A stretch of 64,000 nucleotides of DNA from NCBI GenBank assembly GCA_019925095.2, contig CM034412.1, positions 12,810,001 through 12,874,000 of the forward strand, read 5' to 3'. The DNA is from Dendrolimus kikuchii (taxonomy: Eukaryota; Arthropoda; Insecta; Lepidoptera; Lasiocampidae). This document shows, piece after piece, positions 46,811-58,701 of the stretch (position 1 is its first letter; each line of letters begins with the position of its first letter). The notes under the pieces are model-generated. The model saw nothing but the letters and a program-made list of their open reading frames with translations. It was not told where the DNA came from and did not search any database. Made by a program: the position numbers and the translations under genes.

Positions 46811-48295
46811 TCATTGTTGTGAATTAATAGGTGAATTACGACGAGAAGAGTTTCTTGATTCCGTGGTTGGGCGGGTGTGTTCTTGTCCTCTTAGTTGTGG
46901 GGGCAAGAGGTGAGAATTGTCATATGTGGGTGATTCAAAGCCACTGCGATGTAAGGTGGTATGGTGTTTCTCGCTATCACATTCTCTACACCGTCCTGTG
47001 GATCTGCACTCGTCAGAGTAATGGGGTCCTAGACACTTACGGCACCGTTCATGAGCTTGGATAAAATCCCAGCGCCCTTGCGTAGGCTGTCTTAGGTATT
47101 CACCGCAGTTCAGCAACCTGTGTCCTCTAACGTGACACCAAGGGCAGTAATAATTATTGGTCGGTGCTGGTGGGTGGGCGGAATCTTGTGCTATGGGCTC
47201 GAAATATTGTGTAGACTGTGGGTATCCTTGAGCGTACTGTACAGGGTACGCTTGACTTTGTAGAGGATATGCAGGGCGCGTTAAAGGTGGGCGGACGGAA
47301 GTAGTGGGCTGAAAACGAACGTGCCGAATTTCTGGTCTGGGTGCAGAAGCGCGTGGTTGGTACCGTGCTGAGGGAGAAGCACGTTCAGTTTGTCTGTATG
47401 TCGGGCTGAGGGGAGGGGGGGGTGGGTTATATGTCTCAGTTTCTGTGCAACGTGCATGGTCTTCTAAGAATGTGATTACATCCTTTAAGGTGGGCAGAGT
47501 GTCTGAAGACCCATGCGTTCGTTCAAATAATGTGCGAAGCTCGCCCTTTAACTTCCGCACTACTATTGACACTAGGACGTAGTCTGAGTCATGTAGTGGT
47601 AAGTTTAGGTTTTTAAGCGCCGATTGGGTTGAAATAAGAGGGGCTAAAAATAACTGTCTGATTTGTGAGCGGGTGGTGATGTGGGGTAACTCTAGTATCA
47701 TATCTATAAACCTATCAATGAGAACTCGGCGATTTTCGTAGCGATTGGCAAGTGTTGTCATCGCTACATCGTAGTTCTCATCGGTAACCTTGAGGTGTGA
47801 TACCATACTGAGAGCTTCTCCGGAGAGGCAAGAAAATAAATAGTGTAATTTAACTGCACCTGACAAATTACCGGCAGTGTCCGTAAGGCTTTTGAAAATA
47901 GTTATGAAAGATGGCCAATCCTCAAGCTTGGAAGAAAATTTGGGTAGATCTATTTTGGGCAGAACAGTAGACGTGGAGAATGTGGGCGAGCTTGGTTTGA
48001 TGCTTGAGCTGATGGTGATGTTTGCCACCAAAATTTTTTCATATGCTTCTATAGCCGAGGTGTAGTAGTCAAAGTACCATTTTTCCACTTTGTCGTCAAG
48101 GTCTTTAGAGTCCAAGATCTCATAATATACTGTATCCAACTTGCCCTTTATATCGTCCAATTTTGTAAAGCGCCCTATGAAATCGTTTACACTATACTTT
48201 TTGTCTCCTTTTAATATAAGGTTAGCTATCTCTAATAGGAAAGTTATGTACTTATGGGTTTGCATAAAGATGGCAGATTGCGATTTGGTAGGCAT
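46811..48295 (-). CDS. gag: BEL/Pao gag (minus copy), ends in leaky UGA
   Basis: 494 aa from MPTKSQSAIF. The N-terminal half holds a DUF1759-like Gag region (KLEDWPSFITIFKSL). The middle is Pro-rich. The C-terminal half has three Zn-knuckle-like motifs: C-x2-C-x4-H-x4-C (CPWCHVRGHRLLNC), C-x2-C-x3-H-x4-C and C-x2-C-x4-H-x4-H. The stop context is CAA UGA CUA and the frame stays open into pol. The reading frame extends further upstream across an A-tract/T-tract but the first sensible start is this ATG. Confidence 0.92.
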   Translation of the reverse strand: MPTKSQSAIFMQTHKYITFLLEIANLILKGDKKYSVNDFIGRFTKLDDIKGKLDTVYYEILDSKDLDDKVEKWYFDYYTSAIEAYEKILVANITISSSIKPSSPTFSTSTVLPKIDLPKFSSKLEDWPSFITIFKSLTDTAGNLSGAVKLHYLFSCLSGEALSMVSHLKVTDENYDVAMTTLANRYENRRVLIDRFIDMILELPHITTRSQIRQLFLAPLISTQSALKNLNLPLHDSDYVLVSIVVRKLKGELRTLFERTHGSSDTLPTLKDVITFLEDHARCTETETYNPPPPPLSPTYRQTERASPSARYQPRASAPRPEIRHVRFQPTTSVRPPLTRPAYPLQSQAYPVQYAQGYPQSTQYFEPIAQDSAHPPAPTNNYYCPWCHVRGHRLLNCGEYLRQPTQGRWDFIQAHERCRKCLGPHYSDECRSTGRCRECDSEKHHTTLHRSGFESPTYDNSHLLPPQLRGQEHTRPTTESRNSSRRNSPINSQQ

Positions 48296-48335
48296 GACGA
48301 TGAGAAGTGCACAATAAGAAAAGGAAAAGCAAACG

Positions 48336-48336
<1 letters not shown>

Positions 48337-48369
<33 letters not shown>

Positions 48370-48380
48370 TTTTTTTTTTA
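48337..48380. repeat. A-tract/T-tract palindrome upstream of gag
   Basis: A long A-run directly followed by a T-run, 40-60 bp before the gag ATG of the minus BEL copy. The plus copy has the same structure at about 58629-58661 with different tract lengths, as expected for a slippage-prone site. Confidence 0.85.
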
Positions 48381-48945
48381 CTAATGCTAATAAAGAACAC
48401 GCAAGAAAGCAGCCAGAGAAACGTAAGAAATACGAAATAAATAAAAATGATTAGGAAAAAAAAATATATATCAAACTGTCGTGTGCGCTGAGTCTTAATA
48501 AACACGAAGCTATATATAAGCTATAAAAGTTGCACGGCAAGCTAACCACACCGAGTGAAACGAATATAATATTCAATATTATTATATCGATCCGATATCA
48601 CGTTTAGTGCAAGTATTCGAGAATAGGTGTGCTGAATAAAGTACAGAATACGTACTCGAGGTTATATTAACCTACCTACGTACCAAAAAATAGTTATCGT
48701 GTAGCAATTTGCGTAATTATCTGAGGAATGTGGAATGGGTATTCAAATATATAAGGGCAGAAGTAATATGTTTATAAGAAAACAAAAAAGAAAAAACAAG
48801 GGCAGAAAACGGGTAAATGGGCAGATTGATAATGATTGTTTATTTAACTTTTTAGGTATGTGAAAATTTACAATTTGGTTTGAATTAACCATAAAATGGC
48901 AAAATACGGTTGTTGCAGACTGTATAAATAGGTCGCCAGTTGGAA

Positions 48946-48964
48946 TATCCGGCTCGAAGGACCA
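48946..48964 (-). promoter_or_regulatory. Primer-binding site of minus BEL/Pao copy
   Basis: Two bases after the LTR end (…CCAGATCA-TA) comes TGGTCCTTCGAGCCGG on the minus strand. It starts with TGG, as expected of a tRNA 3'-CCA complement, and is of the type often seen in BEL/Pao elements. The tRNA species was not assigned. Confidence 0.7.
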
Positions 48965-48989
48965 TATGATCTGGCCGAATTGCCATGAC

Positions 48990-50777
48990 ATGGCATGAAT
49001 ATGTGGATATCTATTTATTAATACGTGAAGCAAAAACACAGCAAAAACTTTGTACCCCTTTTCACGAAAATTTCGCGGACGGAGGAGTATGAAATTTCGG
49101 ACACTTATTGTTTATATAGAGAAGGAGTGCAGAATACTAATATTTAAAAAAAATTATGCATAATAAATACATTATATTTGTCACACACACGCATATATAC
49201 TCTTTTGTTTATTGAAAGTCAAATTAACAGTGTAGCCTTGGCGAAATCTAAATAGAACCCTAATAATGTTCAAACTTATATTTAAAAAAAATATCTAAAG
49301 CCTTGTATATAATAGTTTGACAGTAAATATTTTTATTATAAGCTAGTACACTGAAGAAAATTTTAAATAATCGAATACAATAGTAGAAAACTTAACTTAT
49401 TTGTACTGTATTCTACCCATAGTCCCTCAAGACTATATATAAGTAGAATACTGAGCCTGGATCACCGTCTACTATGGGTAAGGTGCCCAGAAGGCTAGTT
49501 ATTTATTAATTAATTTAAATTAATTATTATGGTCGACTTTCAACCACCGGCGACCACTAGTATTTATGAAATTAACATCTTTTACGATCTTTAATAGTTT
49601 TACTTTACTTTTCTATTGCTTGAATAACAATTATTTCTCTTGATATTAACATCGATTACGCTATAATTCACTTTGATTGAGGCAATGGATCGCGGTTCGT
49701 CGAACACTCGGTGCGCTGGCGACCATTCTCCAGAAGAGGTTATATTTTTTCTTAATTTACGACCAAGCCCGCTATCTTAGACACGACGCTCAGCGAGAGT
49801 GACATTGACAACATACCACTCTTGACAGTGACGTTTCTATGAACCTCCTACAAGTTTATTATTTATTTATTTCTTTGTTTTGAATGTTTCATATAATTTA
49901 TTATGTCTTCACCATCACTATTATGTTTAATATTTTCCTTACTTTAGGGGGTTGCCTGGAAGAGATGGTTTTAAGCAATAAGGCCGCTCTTTGGTCAACA
50001 TTTATTGTACCTAGTTTTTATGAACGTAGTTTTAATTTTTGGTGAACAATAAAGGATTTTCAATCATTCATTCTCGTGAGTAGGTAAATCTATCTTGTAA
50101 AAGATAGGGATAAATAAAACAACTTACTATACCTCGTAAATTTTTAACAACCGAATAAAAATTACGATAACCCGAAATCCGAGTATTACTTTAAGGGTGT
50201 ATAAAAATTTCATCGTCTACAGATAGTAACCTTCGGGTTGAATTCGTGGGCAGTGCCGAGTTATGGCCAATGTACTTCAAGAAGGCGGGCGAGTGAATAA
50301 AAGGATATGCTTTGATTAAATTCCTCGAGAACAAACCCTAGCAATATATAATGCGAACAACCTCGATGTAATTTTATGGTTTCCCGCTTCCACGGAATCC
50401 ATAAGTCTAAAAAAATTAATCTGACATCAAGTCACCTTGGGTGCTATCCACAAATAACGTCACACGAATTTCATGATTTGAACCCTCTTCCGTTCTTGTC
50501 ACACCTGGTCACACTCGTGAGACTCCTCCATTCCTAGGGTGACGTCACTTCAATTTTACTTCAAGAAATTATTAAATAAAAACAGCAGTTCCGTAATTAG
50601 TTTTATTTCCATTCAAATTATTTTGTTATACTTTTAACACTAAATACTCATAGAGATAGAGTTGGAAATAATTTGAAGTTTTTCGTTAATAGTTTACATT
50701 TTGTGTATTAAAGCTTTAGATTATGAAATGTGCCGTCACGAAATTTAGGACTCCTCCCAACCGTTGTGACAATAATT
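48990..50777. other. Unannotated AT-rich spacer between BEL copies
   Basis: No gene. The phrase 'ggtgcccagaaggct' at about 49480 recurs at 55988, suggesting a shared unidentified repeat. 51040-51785 and 52315-53180 are also unassigned. Confidence 0.45.
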
Positions 50778-51038
50778 GCGTTCCATTAGTAGCTTACAAC
50801 GACCATGTTCACGACCAAGGTTTTTCCCGTTCCACTTGCTTGCGGGCGTCACAATTGTAAACTCAAGTGGAATGGTTATTCGACCCACCTCTTGACATGG
50901 GTCGTTGTGAGCGCTGCGGGAGCGAAAATCATGATTTTATTAGTGACGTTTTCGCCACGATCGTGACGACCGCGGTCGCCTTGTGGAACGGTGGACGGAG
51001 CATTTTGGGCGTTGTGAGCTTCTAAAGGAACGCGCTGT
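50778..51038. mobile_element. Inverted-repeat element (family C), complete
   Basis: gcgttccattagtagctta … gagcttctaaaggaacgcg, both ends present, no ORF. The central 'gacccacctcttgacatggg' is conserved. Confidence 0.83.
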
Positions 51039-51785
51039 ATGTCATACTTCGTCGAAACCCCCCCTCACGTGGACGTAATTAATGGATGGCCCCTTGGGGT
51101 TCTGATGGAATTAATCTTTTTTTTCTTTGTAGCTGGAGTACAGCAGATTAATTAATCTAATTCTTTGGCTGTGTTGTAAACCTTTGGTATAGCATCTGCG
51201 CAGACATTTTAGCCACATCACATAAAACCAAATACGGCTACAAAAGCCTGTTCGGCGGCGGAAACTTTTGGATCACTGCAACATTCATCATATTTATAAA
51301 GAATTGTAAAAATCCTAAATCTTAAAAAAACTAAACTAAACAATAAAATTTGAAAGTCTTAACAAATTTCTGTTCAATTATATTTTTTTGGATTGAAGCA
51401 TTGAGATATAACATGTTTAAGGATCGAAGTTACTTATTGCCCTGTTGGGATGGTGGCTCATGGTTGGGTCCTTTTGTAAGTGAAACACACAATTTTGTAG
51501 CTAAAAGGTCTAATACGGGCGTATTGCCGCGACAGCGGGCAAATCGACTCTCGTATATTGAAAAATAATTTAATACAACAAAGTAAATACGTTAATTATA
51601 CATTTACATAATAGCACATTATTCGGCGGATAGGGACTAGACGAAAAAAAGAGTTAAGCGCAAGAAAAATGCTGACCACTGTATATTATTATACAATTTC
51701 GAACAAAAATAAAATCCATTAATGTAATATAGGCAGTTTTGAAAATAGAGGGTCTTGTAATTACCCCTATTATTACACGATGTTT

Positions 51786-51882
51786 ACGAAGGTCTTTGAT
51801 GGTCTCCAATAGCCTCCGATAGCCTTAAATGGTCTCTGATGGCCTTAAATGGTCTCCGGTGGCCTTCGATGGCCTTCGAAAC
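51786..51882. repeat. Imperfect short tandem repeat
   Basis: About six copies of a degenerate 9-18-bp unit of type 'gatggtctc / gatggcctt'. Confidence 0.7.
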
Positions 51883-51937
51883 TTCGCTCCAACCATGTTT
51901 TCCAAAGACACTACTTTACTTTTGTATTACGAAGCTG

Positions 51938-52000
51938 CTAAACAGGCAGATGGAACACGTACTGGAAAGTGGTTACCATCACCTATAGAGGTTTGCAAGA
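51938..52000 (-). repeat. SINE/LINE-tail family A, degenerate fragment
   Basis: 'acaggcagatggaacacgta' through 'gtggttaccatcacctat' resembles the inverse 3' end of the family. Confidence 0.5.
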
Positions 52001-52077
52001 CCAAGTGTAAAGCCAACTTGTTATTTTAATTAAATATTTACTAACTCCTGAAGTTCATATCTATATCTATCTGCATG

Positions 52078-52312
52078 ACAGAGAAAGCATACAATTTTCT
52101 GCGAGCGGACGGCCTGTCGTAAGAAGCGACAAACCAACCTACAGCTACCACCCCTGATCTAGTACATGCTGCTATAACAACCTTGAGTTGTGTTCCGGCA
52201 TTAGTGGCCAGATTCCCTTTAGACAGCGGCAGCATATAGTTAGCACCTTTGGTATTACAAATGTCCATAGGCGATGGTAACCGCTATCCATCAGGTGGGT
52301 CGTCTTACTAAC
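52078..52312 (+). repeat. SINE/LINE-tail family A, internally deleted
   Basis: 'cagagaaagcatacaattttctgcg' to 'ccatcaggtgggtcgtct', with a gap in the 'ggtggtagggcatttgccc' segment. Confidence 0.8.
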
Positions 52313-53180
52313 TTAATCGTCAACTGGCTGGAAAATTTCTGTCAAAACGCTGATAATGCTTTTATTTGCCAATTTCGCGAGTTGACTATATAAATAATGC
52401 AAATATAAATAATTCTTAAGCTACTGTAACAAAACTTTTTTTATTATTTTTCTTAAAGGCTTAGCCACAACTTGGCTATGTCGCCTTAACAATTAACAAT
52501 CAACAATTATTTAAATTAGGTGGCGTGTGCAAAATATTTATAAATCTCTTTGGCAGAGTCTGATAAGGGCACTGCCAAAATGCTGTTGCACCAGTCTACA
52601 TCAAATAAATTTATATCATTTCTAAGGCTGCTAGTACTGTAACAATTAAAATATGGTTAGTGTGTTTTGTAATAAGTAACTCATTCATAGATGCGAAACA
52701 ACGGAGCACAAACATTCTCGAAACAGCGGGTTTAATGCTTTCCTTAAGACAAATAGAAAATCCAATGTTTCGCGTTCCGAAACAGTGGAATTGACCAAAA
52801 CTATTTGTTCATAAGTCCGCAATTGCTGTGTGGCCGTAACTAATAAATCAAATTAGAAAAGGGTCCGCCACATTGATCACGGTTCGGTTGAAGAACTTCG
52901 TAACGCTTCATTATTTGACCTCTAAAGAAACGTAGCGGTCATTACAGGAACACTAGACTGTGCTGTTGATTGCATTATTGGGCTCATATGTTTTACGCTA
53001 CTCTTAGACTTGCGAGAATAAAGCGCAGAGTCGCTAGATTATCGACATGCTATAGGATGTACTTCGGCGAGTATACCGCGGAATTGCTCGAAATAGTTTC
53101 TCCCTCGCTCTTTTTACTACCCGACAAGCAGACGTACGAGAATATCACCCAAGCGGATGACGCCCTGTTTCGTTTTCACA

Positions 53181-53753
53181 TCTAATATATAAAATTCTCG
53201 TGTCACAGTTTTCGTTGCCATACTCCTCCGAAACGGCTTGACCGATTTTGATGAAATTTTTTGTGCTTATCCGGTATCTATGAGAATCGGCCAACATCTA
53301 TTTTTCATCCCCCTAAATGTTAGGGGTAGTCCACTCCTAAATTTTTTATTTTATTTTTTAGACAAAATTTTTAATTTCTATTTTTTTATGATACAACATA
53401 CAAAAATACATACAACCCTAAATTTTCACCCCTCTACGATCAACCTCTATTTTTTATTTGTTAATTATAAACTTTAATTTTTTGGCAAGATTTTTAATCT
53501 TATTTTGTCATGACTTAGAATAAAAAAAAATATATTACTCTTTTAGATTCACAATTAGAACCGGTAGGTGGCGCTGAGATCGGGTTCTGGAATCCTCCTA
53601 ACCACCGGGAGCGATTTTGGTGATTTTGTTTTTGTGTGTTTGAGTGGGTACTCGGATGGTTTAGATTCGCAATTAGAACCGGTACGTGGCGCTGGGATCG
53701 GCTTCTACAATTTTATTTTTTAAAGGCAGGACGACGTCTGCCGGGGCCGCTAG
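53181..53753 (+). mobile_element. Helitron, first of an abutting pair
   Basis: Starts TCTAATATATAAAATTCTCG after A and ends cgacgtctgccggggccgCTAG. Contains a duplicated internal segment (attcacaattagaaccggta / attcgcaattagaaccggta). Confidence 0.77.
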
Positions 53754-54527
53754 TCTATATATATAAAAATGAATCGCAAAATGTGTTGATAAGCGCATAA
53801 CTCAACAACGCCTGCACCAATTTGGCCAATTCTTTTTTTAAATGTTCGTTGAAGTCCAAGGATGGTTTTTACGGTGAGAAAAAATCGAATAATTGCCAGG
53901 AAAACCCTAAAAACAGCCCTTTTGTTTTTCCCTTACAAACGTTTTCTAACTAAAATGTAGAGTCAATTTGAACTTTATTGCTATTCAATAAAGTTCATAT
54001 TAAATTATAAGCTTTCACTGTTGTCTAACCAATGTAGCTGTGTTCCTAACGCTAAAGAGTCAATTTGCACTTTATTATCTCTGCACAAAGTTCAAATTCA
54101 ATCATAGATGAGTTTGTGTGTTGTAATAAGTTGTTGATTATTGTAGGTATGTTTATTAAATCCCCATGACTTCCTTTGTGCACTACCCGAGCGAGCCACC
54201 CACTTTTTAAATATTTGTCACCTTTAGGTTCCCACTGTCCCTTTAGATTATTTTCCAATCAGGTTTGAACCCTAAGTTCGCCTCTTAGTTTGAAGCCCTC
54301 TGGCAGACATCGCAGTCGGGGTTTTTTAGTGGGTCCCAGAGGGGTGGCCAAAGTTCGTGCAAGCGGAGATACTTTGGTCACCCGAGCTGAACCCCACACA
54401 CCGCCCTATCACCAGGGTGACGGTTCTGTTCAGGAGAATTTTTTGCCCCGGCTATAAAATAGGTAGGAACAAAAAACTGGCACATTCCAAATCTTTTTGA
54501 CAGAACGAAGTCTGTCGGGTCCGCTAG
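53754..54527 (+). mobile_element. Helitron, second of an abutting pair
   Basis: Starts TCTATATATATAAAAATGAA directly at the end of the first and ends gaagtctgtcgggtccgCTAG before T. The middle (54200-54450) is unlike other copies here and GC-richer. No Rep/helicase ORF. Confidence 0.75.
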
Positions 54528-54699
54528 TTTATAATATGCATCGCTGGTGGAACTCTTTACTGCCGTTTGTCTGTCCTGAAAGACATAATTTAGGTGTTTT
54601 AGTCTCGCTTGAACAGATATATTTTAGGTAAGCGTGTTCCATCTTAACAGTGTATTAATATTTCTTTTCTTTACTATCTAGGGATAAGTAATTTTATTA

Positions 54700-54975
54700 A
54701 CTTGCAATGGATGTATGTATGTAAGTAAGTTCGGGTGGAATCTTGCAAGTTAAAGACCAAGTTCCCGGTTTCCGATTGAGCTGAAATTTTGCACGCATAT
54801 GTATATCGCGTGACAATGCAATAATATGGTACCATGAAGCTGATCTGATGATGGAGTCCGAAGGTGGCCATAGGATCTCCTGTACTAAACAAGATAGACT
54901 TGTCGTGTTTGGGCTCATTTTACTTGTCTTGGCTAGCACTCTGCCGCTACATGATATCCAGGACCTCAAAAGCTT
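54700..54975. repeat. Unclassified interspersed repeat
   Basis: The stretch 'ccgattgagctgaaattttgc' … 'ctgatctgatgatggagtcc' … 'ggtggccataggatctcctg' has the look of a dispersed lepidopteran repeat, but only one copy is in this window, so I cannot define its ends. Confidence 0.35.
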
Positions 54976-56254
54976 GAATTTAAAAATCTATTTAAAAAAG
55001 CTTATTCTTTCTTTTTTAACAAAATTTAAAATCTATTACATTTTGCTTAGTATTAATATGAATTTTACTTCTTATTTCTATTTGTTTAACTGTTACACGT
55101 TTTTATGCATTTATATTTTATTTCTTACATTCTTATTATTCTAACGAATTTTTCACACTTTTCTGCTTATCTATTTACACTATTTATATGTCAATTATTT
55201 CATGGATACCTACTTGACAGATTAGTCGGCAATTGATGGATCGAGTTTCTCTAGTTGACTACGCGGCGTCCACCAATGGAAGGCGATGCTTTTCGGGTGC
55301 CGATTTGCTCTAAAGATCTATAACTAATCTTTTTAAGACTAGACGTAGAATAATGAGTGTCGCGGCACGATTTACTAAAAGAAGGTACACACCGGTCCAG
55401 CCGGGTATGAAATCAGTACGCTCGCGCCGGTGTGTACACACAATATCAAAATTGGCTATGACAAACGTTCATTTGTCTACGGTCAACCGCCAATATTCGA
55501 CTAATCAAGAACGAAACGACGAGGAGTTTTTAGCGGGAACTGAAAGGAGACGTTGTGCTGTGTAGTTTTATTTTCAAAAAATGCGTAAAATTACTCTAAA
55601 ATGAACAATAGTTGTAGGATATTTATAGTTTTTGAGTAGTAATTATGTGTTTTGTGAGAAATGTGAACTGTATAGTCAAATGTGGCCTTTTGAGTTTTCA
55701 CAAGAACTCCGTTGAATGGCGTTAGTTGTAGCCTACAGTACAACTGCGCGACTATTATGCGAAGACTTAAACATCAGAATTGGCTGTATGGACTAGATTC
55801 CTTTGCCTGCCTTTGTGGCGAATACAACTACTACTACTACGAAACGACGACGAAAAATTGTACGCGCAAGAAAATTTATTGTAAATTCGCAAAAGATTAA
55901 AATATACGCATATTTCAAGCAAAAGGGTGCTTCATTGAAGACTTCCTACGCTTCAATGAGCCTAGGTAACTGACTTCTTTGTGTAAGGTGCCCAGAAGGC
56001 TGCCTACGTTACTTCACTGGATCGCTATATTGATGTGGGCATACATGACCAACGGATCAATGAGCAGAGTATATTTTCCCAATATAGTATTATTTAAATT
56101 CACTTACTTTCACTTTCCCAATACTTTATCCCATGTTTATTGCTTTTCTTATAGTTTTGATAGTCGAGAATATTGAGGTACGAATTTAAAACGTTTTTTT
56201 AAACAAAATTATGATTATGTATGTGTTTATTGCGAACTAGTGATTTTTATATTA
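54976..56254. other. Unannotated spacer
   Basis: No recognisable product in the short frames. 55781-55800 ('atggactagattcctttgcc') resembles 19388-19408, so some of it is repetitive. 56762-57403 is also unassigned. Confidence 0.45.
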
Positions 56255-56761
56255 TTGTTACGAGTAGCGGGACTCGAATTAAAATGCCGTTAGAATTATT
56301 ATGGAGTTTATTAGAACTATACAAATACGTATAACACAGGTACAAATATAACCGAACATAACAAATCCAAACGTAATGCAAAAGGTCGTAATTCAATAAA
56401 ACGCGCAAAGTCCGTCACTATTAGATTCCCGAATGTACACACGTAGCTCAACTGCCTCCTCTCTCCATCAGGCCGTCGTTTTATACTTCACATATGCAAA
56501 ATGTGCCCGCCCGACAAGATTGACACAGTTTGCTAGAATTAGCTTGTAATCCGCAACACCTGGCTAATGATGCTAATGAGCGAGTACATTAGAACAATAG
56601 GCTGTTCTCCACAATAATTTAGAAACGTATGCCAATAAATAAGTGAACAAAAGTATATGATCATAAAAGGATTACAATTAGTTCAAATGCCGACAGGTAA
56701 TAAATGTGCTTTTACAGATTTGTACGTGGAATTTATCTTTGTCGGGGCCTAGGTTGTAACA
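56255..56761 (-). repeat. Solo LTR of the same family, inverted
   Basis: 507 bp, TGTTACGAGT...GTTGTAACA on the plus strand, alignable end to end with the inverse of 24820-25311 and more closely with 9920-10460. The flanking tetramers (atta/atgt) do not match. Confidence 0.83.
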
Positions 56762-57403
56762 ATGTCAATACATAATTAATAATAATATTTTATTTAAAGA
56801 CATTAAATAATTGACATACAGAGATTGAAAAAATAATAAAAAACATACAGATATCTATATAATTAATAAATAAAGGTTATAAATAATATCCAAGTTACAT
56901 AAAAGCTACTTAATATAATAAATAGGAACTAGTTATTTAAATAATGACAATTAAGATCCTGCTTACTTGCTCACCATTGAAACTGGTAAAATGTATTGGA
57001 TGTATGTATTCCTAGGAATAACACCTGTATAAAACTACATTTATGCAAGAATAAATATTTCAATTTCAATTATTTCAATTTCATTAATTCATTATAGGAA
57101 ACATTTTAAATTGAACCTTAAAAATCGGTCGATTACATTGTGTACAATAACACATTGAAAGGATTCGCAGACTCGTAGTGTTTGTTTTTTTAAATTTGCT
57201 CTAAAAAATTTAATCAACTCGGTATAAAAGTAATTACATTTTCGACAATTTAAAATGTTTACCAAACCAAAACGATGTTTCAAATCGCTGTCGGTGGGGA
57301 GCGTTCCCAAAATGCTGAACGCATTTCCATCTTGTATGGCAACGCTGATGCGTTGCTTTAAATACAGGCCAGCTCTTTAGTCACGTGAGTAATTAAAAAT
57401 ATC

Positions 57404-57736
57404 TGTTCACGCCACCGCGTAACGAACGATGATTCCCCGAAAAAGTAATTTACCCCGCACTTCCGCGTCTCAACGATCCGTCGTAAAAACATTCACGCAT
57501 CGCGCGCGCATTTGAGATATCCACCCAATTGCAATACTAACCGGGTTCCAAGAGCTTGGTGATAAGTGGCAAGTGAATCTAGTTGTGAAGCGGGAGATAT
57601 ATAACAAGAGAACACGCACTGCTGCTCCTGTATCGCAGACGCTCCGGTTACTCAGCTCATATTATTACGGGTGAGTCCATTTATCTCCATTCCCTCTTAC
57701 CCTTGCACCCTTGAAATCTGGCAATCGGCCAGATCA
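57404..57736 (+). repeat. BEL/Pao 5' LTR (plus copy)
   Basis: 333 bp, TGTTCACGCC...CCAGATCA, homologous to 42879-43202 and to the fragment at 9736-9917. It contains a TATA-like gatatataac. The following bases tatggtc are the start of the PBS seen intact in the minus copy, but the match stops after seven bases. Confidence 0.88.
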
Positions 57737-57743
57737 TATGGTC

Positions 57744-58495
57744 TTTCCTTACAACTTTACCGGGGTGTTTGGGGCGAGTGCCTTCGCGAAGCGAAGGCGC
57801 TCGAGCCCGGGGGGGCAACTTGCTCGAGGGAGCTCCCTAAGGAGTTTTACCTCGGCTGGACTGTTGCCATGAATGGGGAATGAATTTAATGATGCCCACC
57901 ATAGGGCGACACAAAATACTAATTGAGAACGGGCGACGAGTAATATAAAGCCCGAGCGGGCCGGGATCGGTGGTTTGCGGTGGCCTACGCTATCTTACTG
58001 CCGTTTCGCAACGTGTTATGGCTGGGAGAGAAGAAACGGCGAAAGAAACTTCCCAGCAACACGCCTAGTCTATCCTGTGGAGTGAGCTATGTCTCCTAGC
58101 GTCCCTCGCGGGGACGTGGAGAGATCTTGATTGGCGGCGTCTGAGACGCCGCCGTCTGTGTCTGTCTGTCGGTGCCTGCCAGCCTACTGTTCTAACCGTG
58201 GGCGGACTGATCCGGGCCAGCCGTTTCGTAATAACGTCGACTCTGTCCGTCAGGACGTTACGCGGTCGTCGCACAAGAGCCTTTCGACGAGGCTTATAAT
58301 CGGACGCGGACACGACGAGCGGATTTCGATGGTGCGGCGCGAGATCGAAATACTTACGCGAGAGCGACGTAATGTAGTTTTTGATGGAGGGAAGCTCCAG
58401 ATCGCGGTGGAGGTCGACGTTACGCATATAGAGGGGAGCACCGACGGCTCTGCGCATGAATTTATTCTGCACGATTTGCAGTTTATCTAAAAGGG
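57744..58495 (-). mobile_element. Jockey-type LINE fragment replacing the BEL leader
   Basis: The minus strand encodes MQNKFMRRAVGAPLYMRNVD followed by LHRDLELPSI, a typical RT C-terminus of Jockey-clade LINEs, then a GC-rich 3' part. It sits between the first 7 bases of the BEL leader and position 58496, where BEL homology resumes. About 430 bp of leader present in the minus copy are absent. No poly(A) or target duplication is evident, so simple target-primed insertion is not demonstrated. Base composition differs sharply from the AT-rich BEL leader. Confidence 0.72.
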
Positions 58496-58701
58496 TATAG
58501 CTTCGTGTTTATTAAGACTCAGCGCACACGACAGTTTGATATATATTTTTTTTCCTAATCATTTTTATTTATTTCGTATTTCTTACGTTTCTCTGGCTGC
58601 TTTCTTGCGTGTTCTTTATTAGCATTAGTAAAAAAAAAAAAAAAAATTTTTTTTTTTTTTTCGTTTGCTTTTCCTTTTCTTATTGTGCACTTCTCATCGT
58701 C

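Larger units (their letters stand above)
42879..48985 (-). mobile_element. BEL/Pao LTR retrotransposon, minus copy (defective)
   Basis: Order on the minus strand: about 19 bp of 5' LTR end (48985-48967), PBS, a roughly 650-nt leader, gag, UGA, pol with protease, RT and RNase H, a deleted integrase, an integrase C-terminal piece, and a 324-bp 3' LTR. It is nearly identical to the plus copy at 57.4 kb; the gag proteins are the same residue for residue. The upstream LTR is all but missing, and pol has lost 569 bp. The element therefore looks dead for autonomous movement, although it is young by sequence. Confidence 0.93.

Noticed and set aside
48296..48505. N-terminal extension of gag with Phe-rich, signal-like sequence
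   Set aside because: The hydrophobic stretch is the translation of the A/T homopolymer palindrome and differs in length between copies; the ATG after it is preferred.
53181..54527. CRISPR-like or other prokaryotic repeat structure
   Set aside because: The repeats are Helitron termini in eukaryotic DNA; no regular spacer arrangement exists anywhere in the window.
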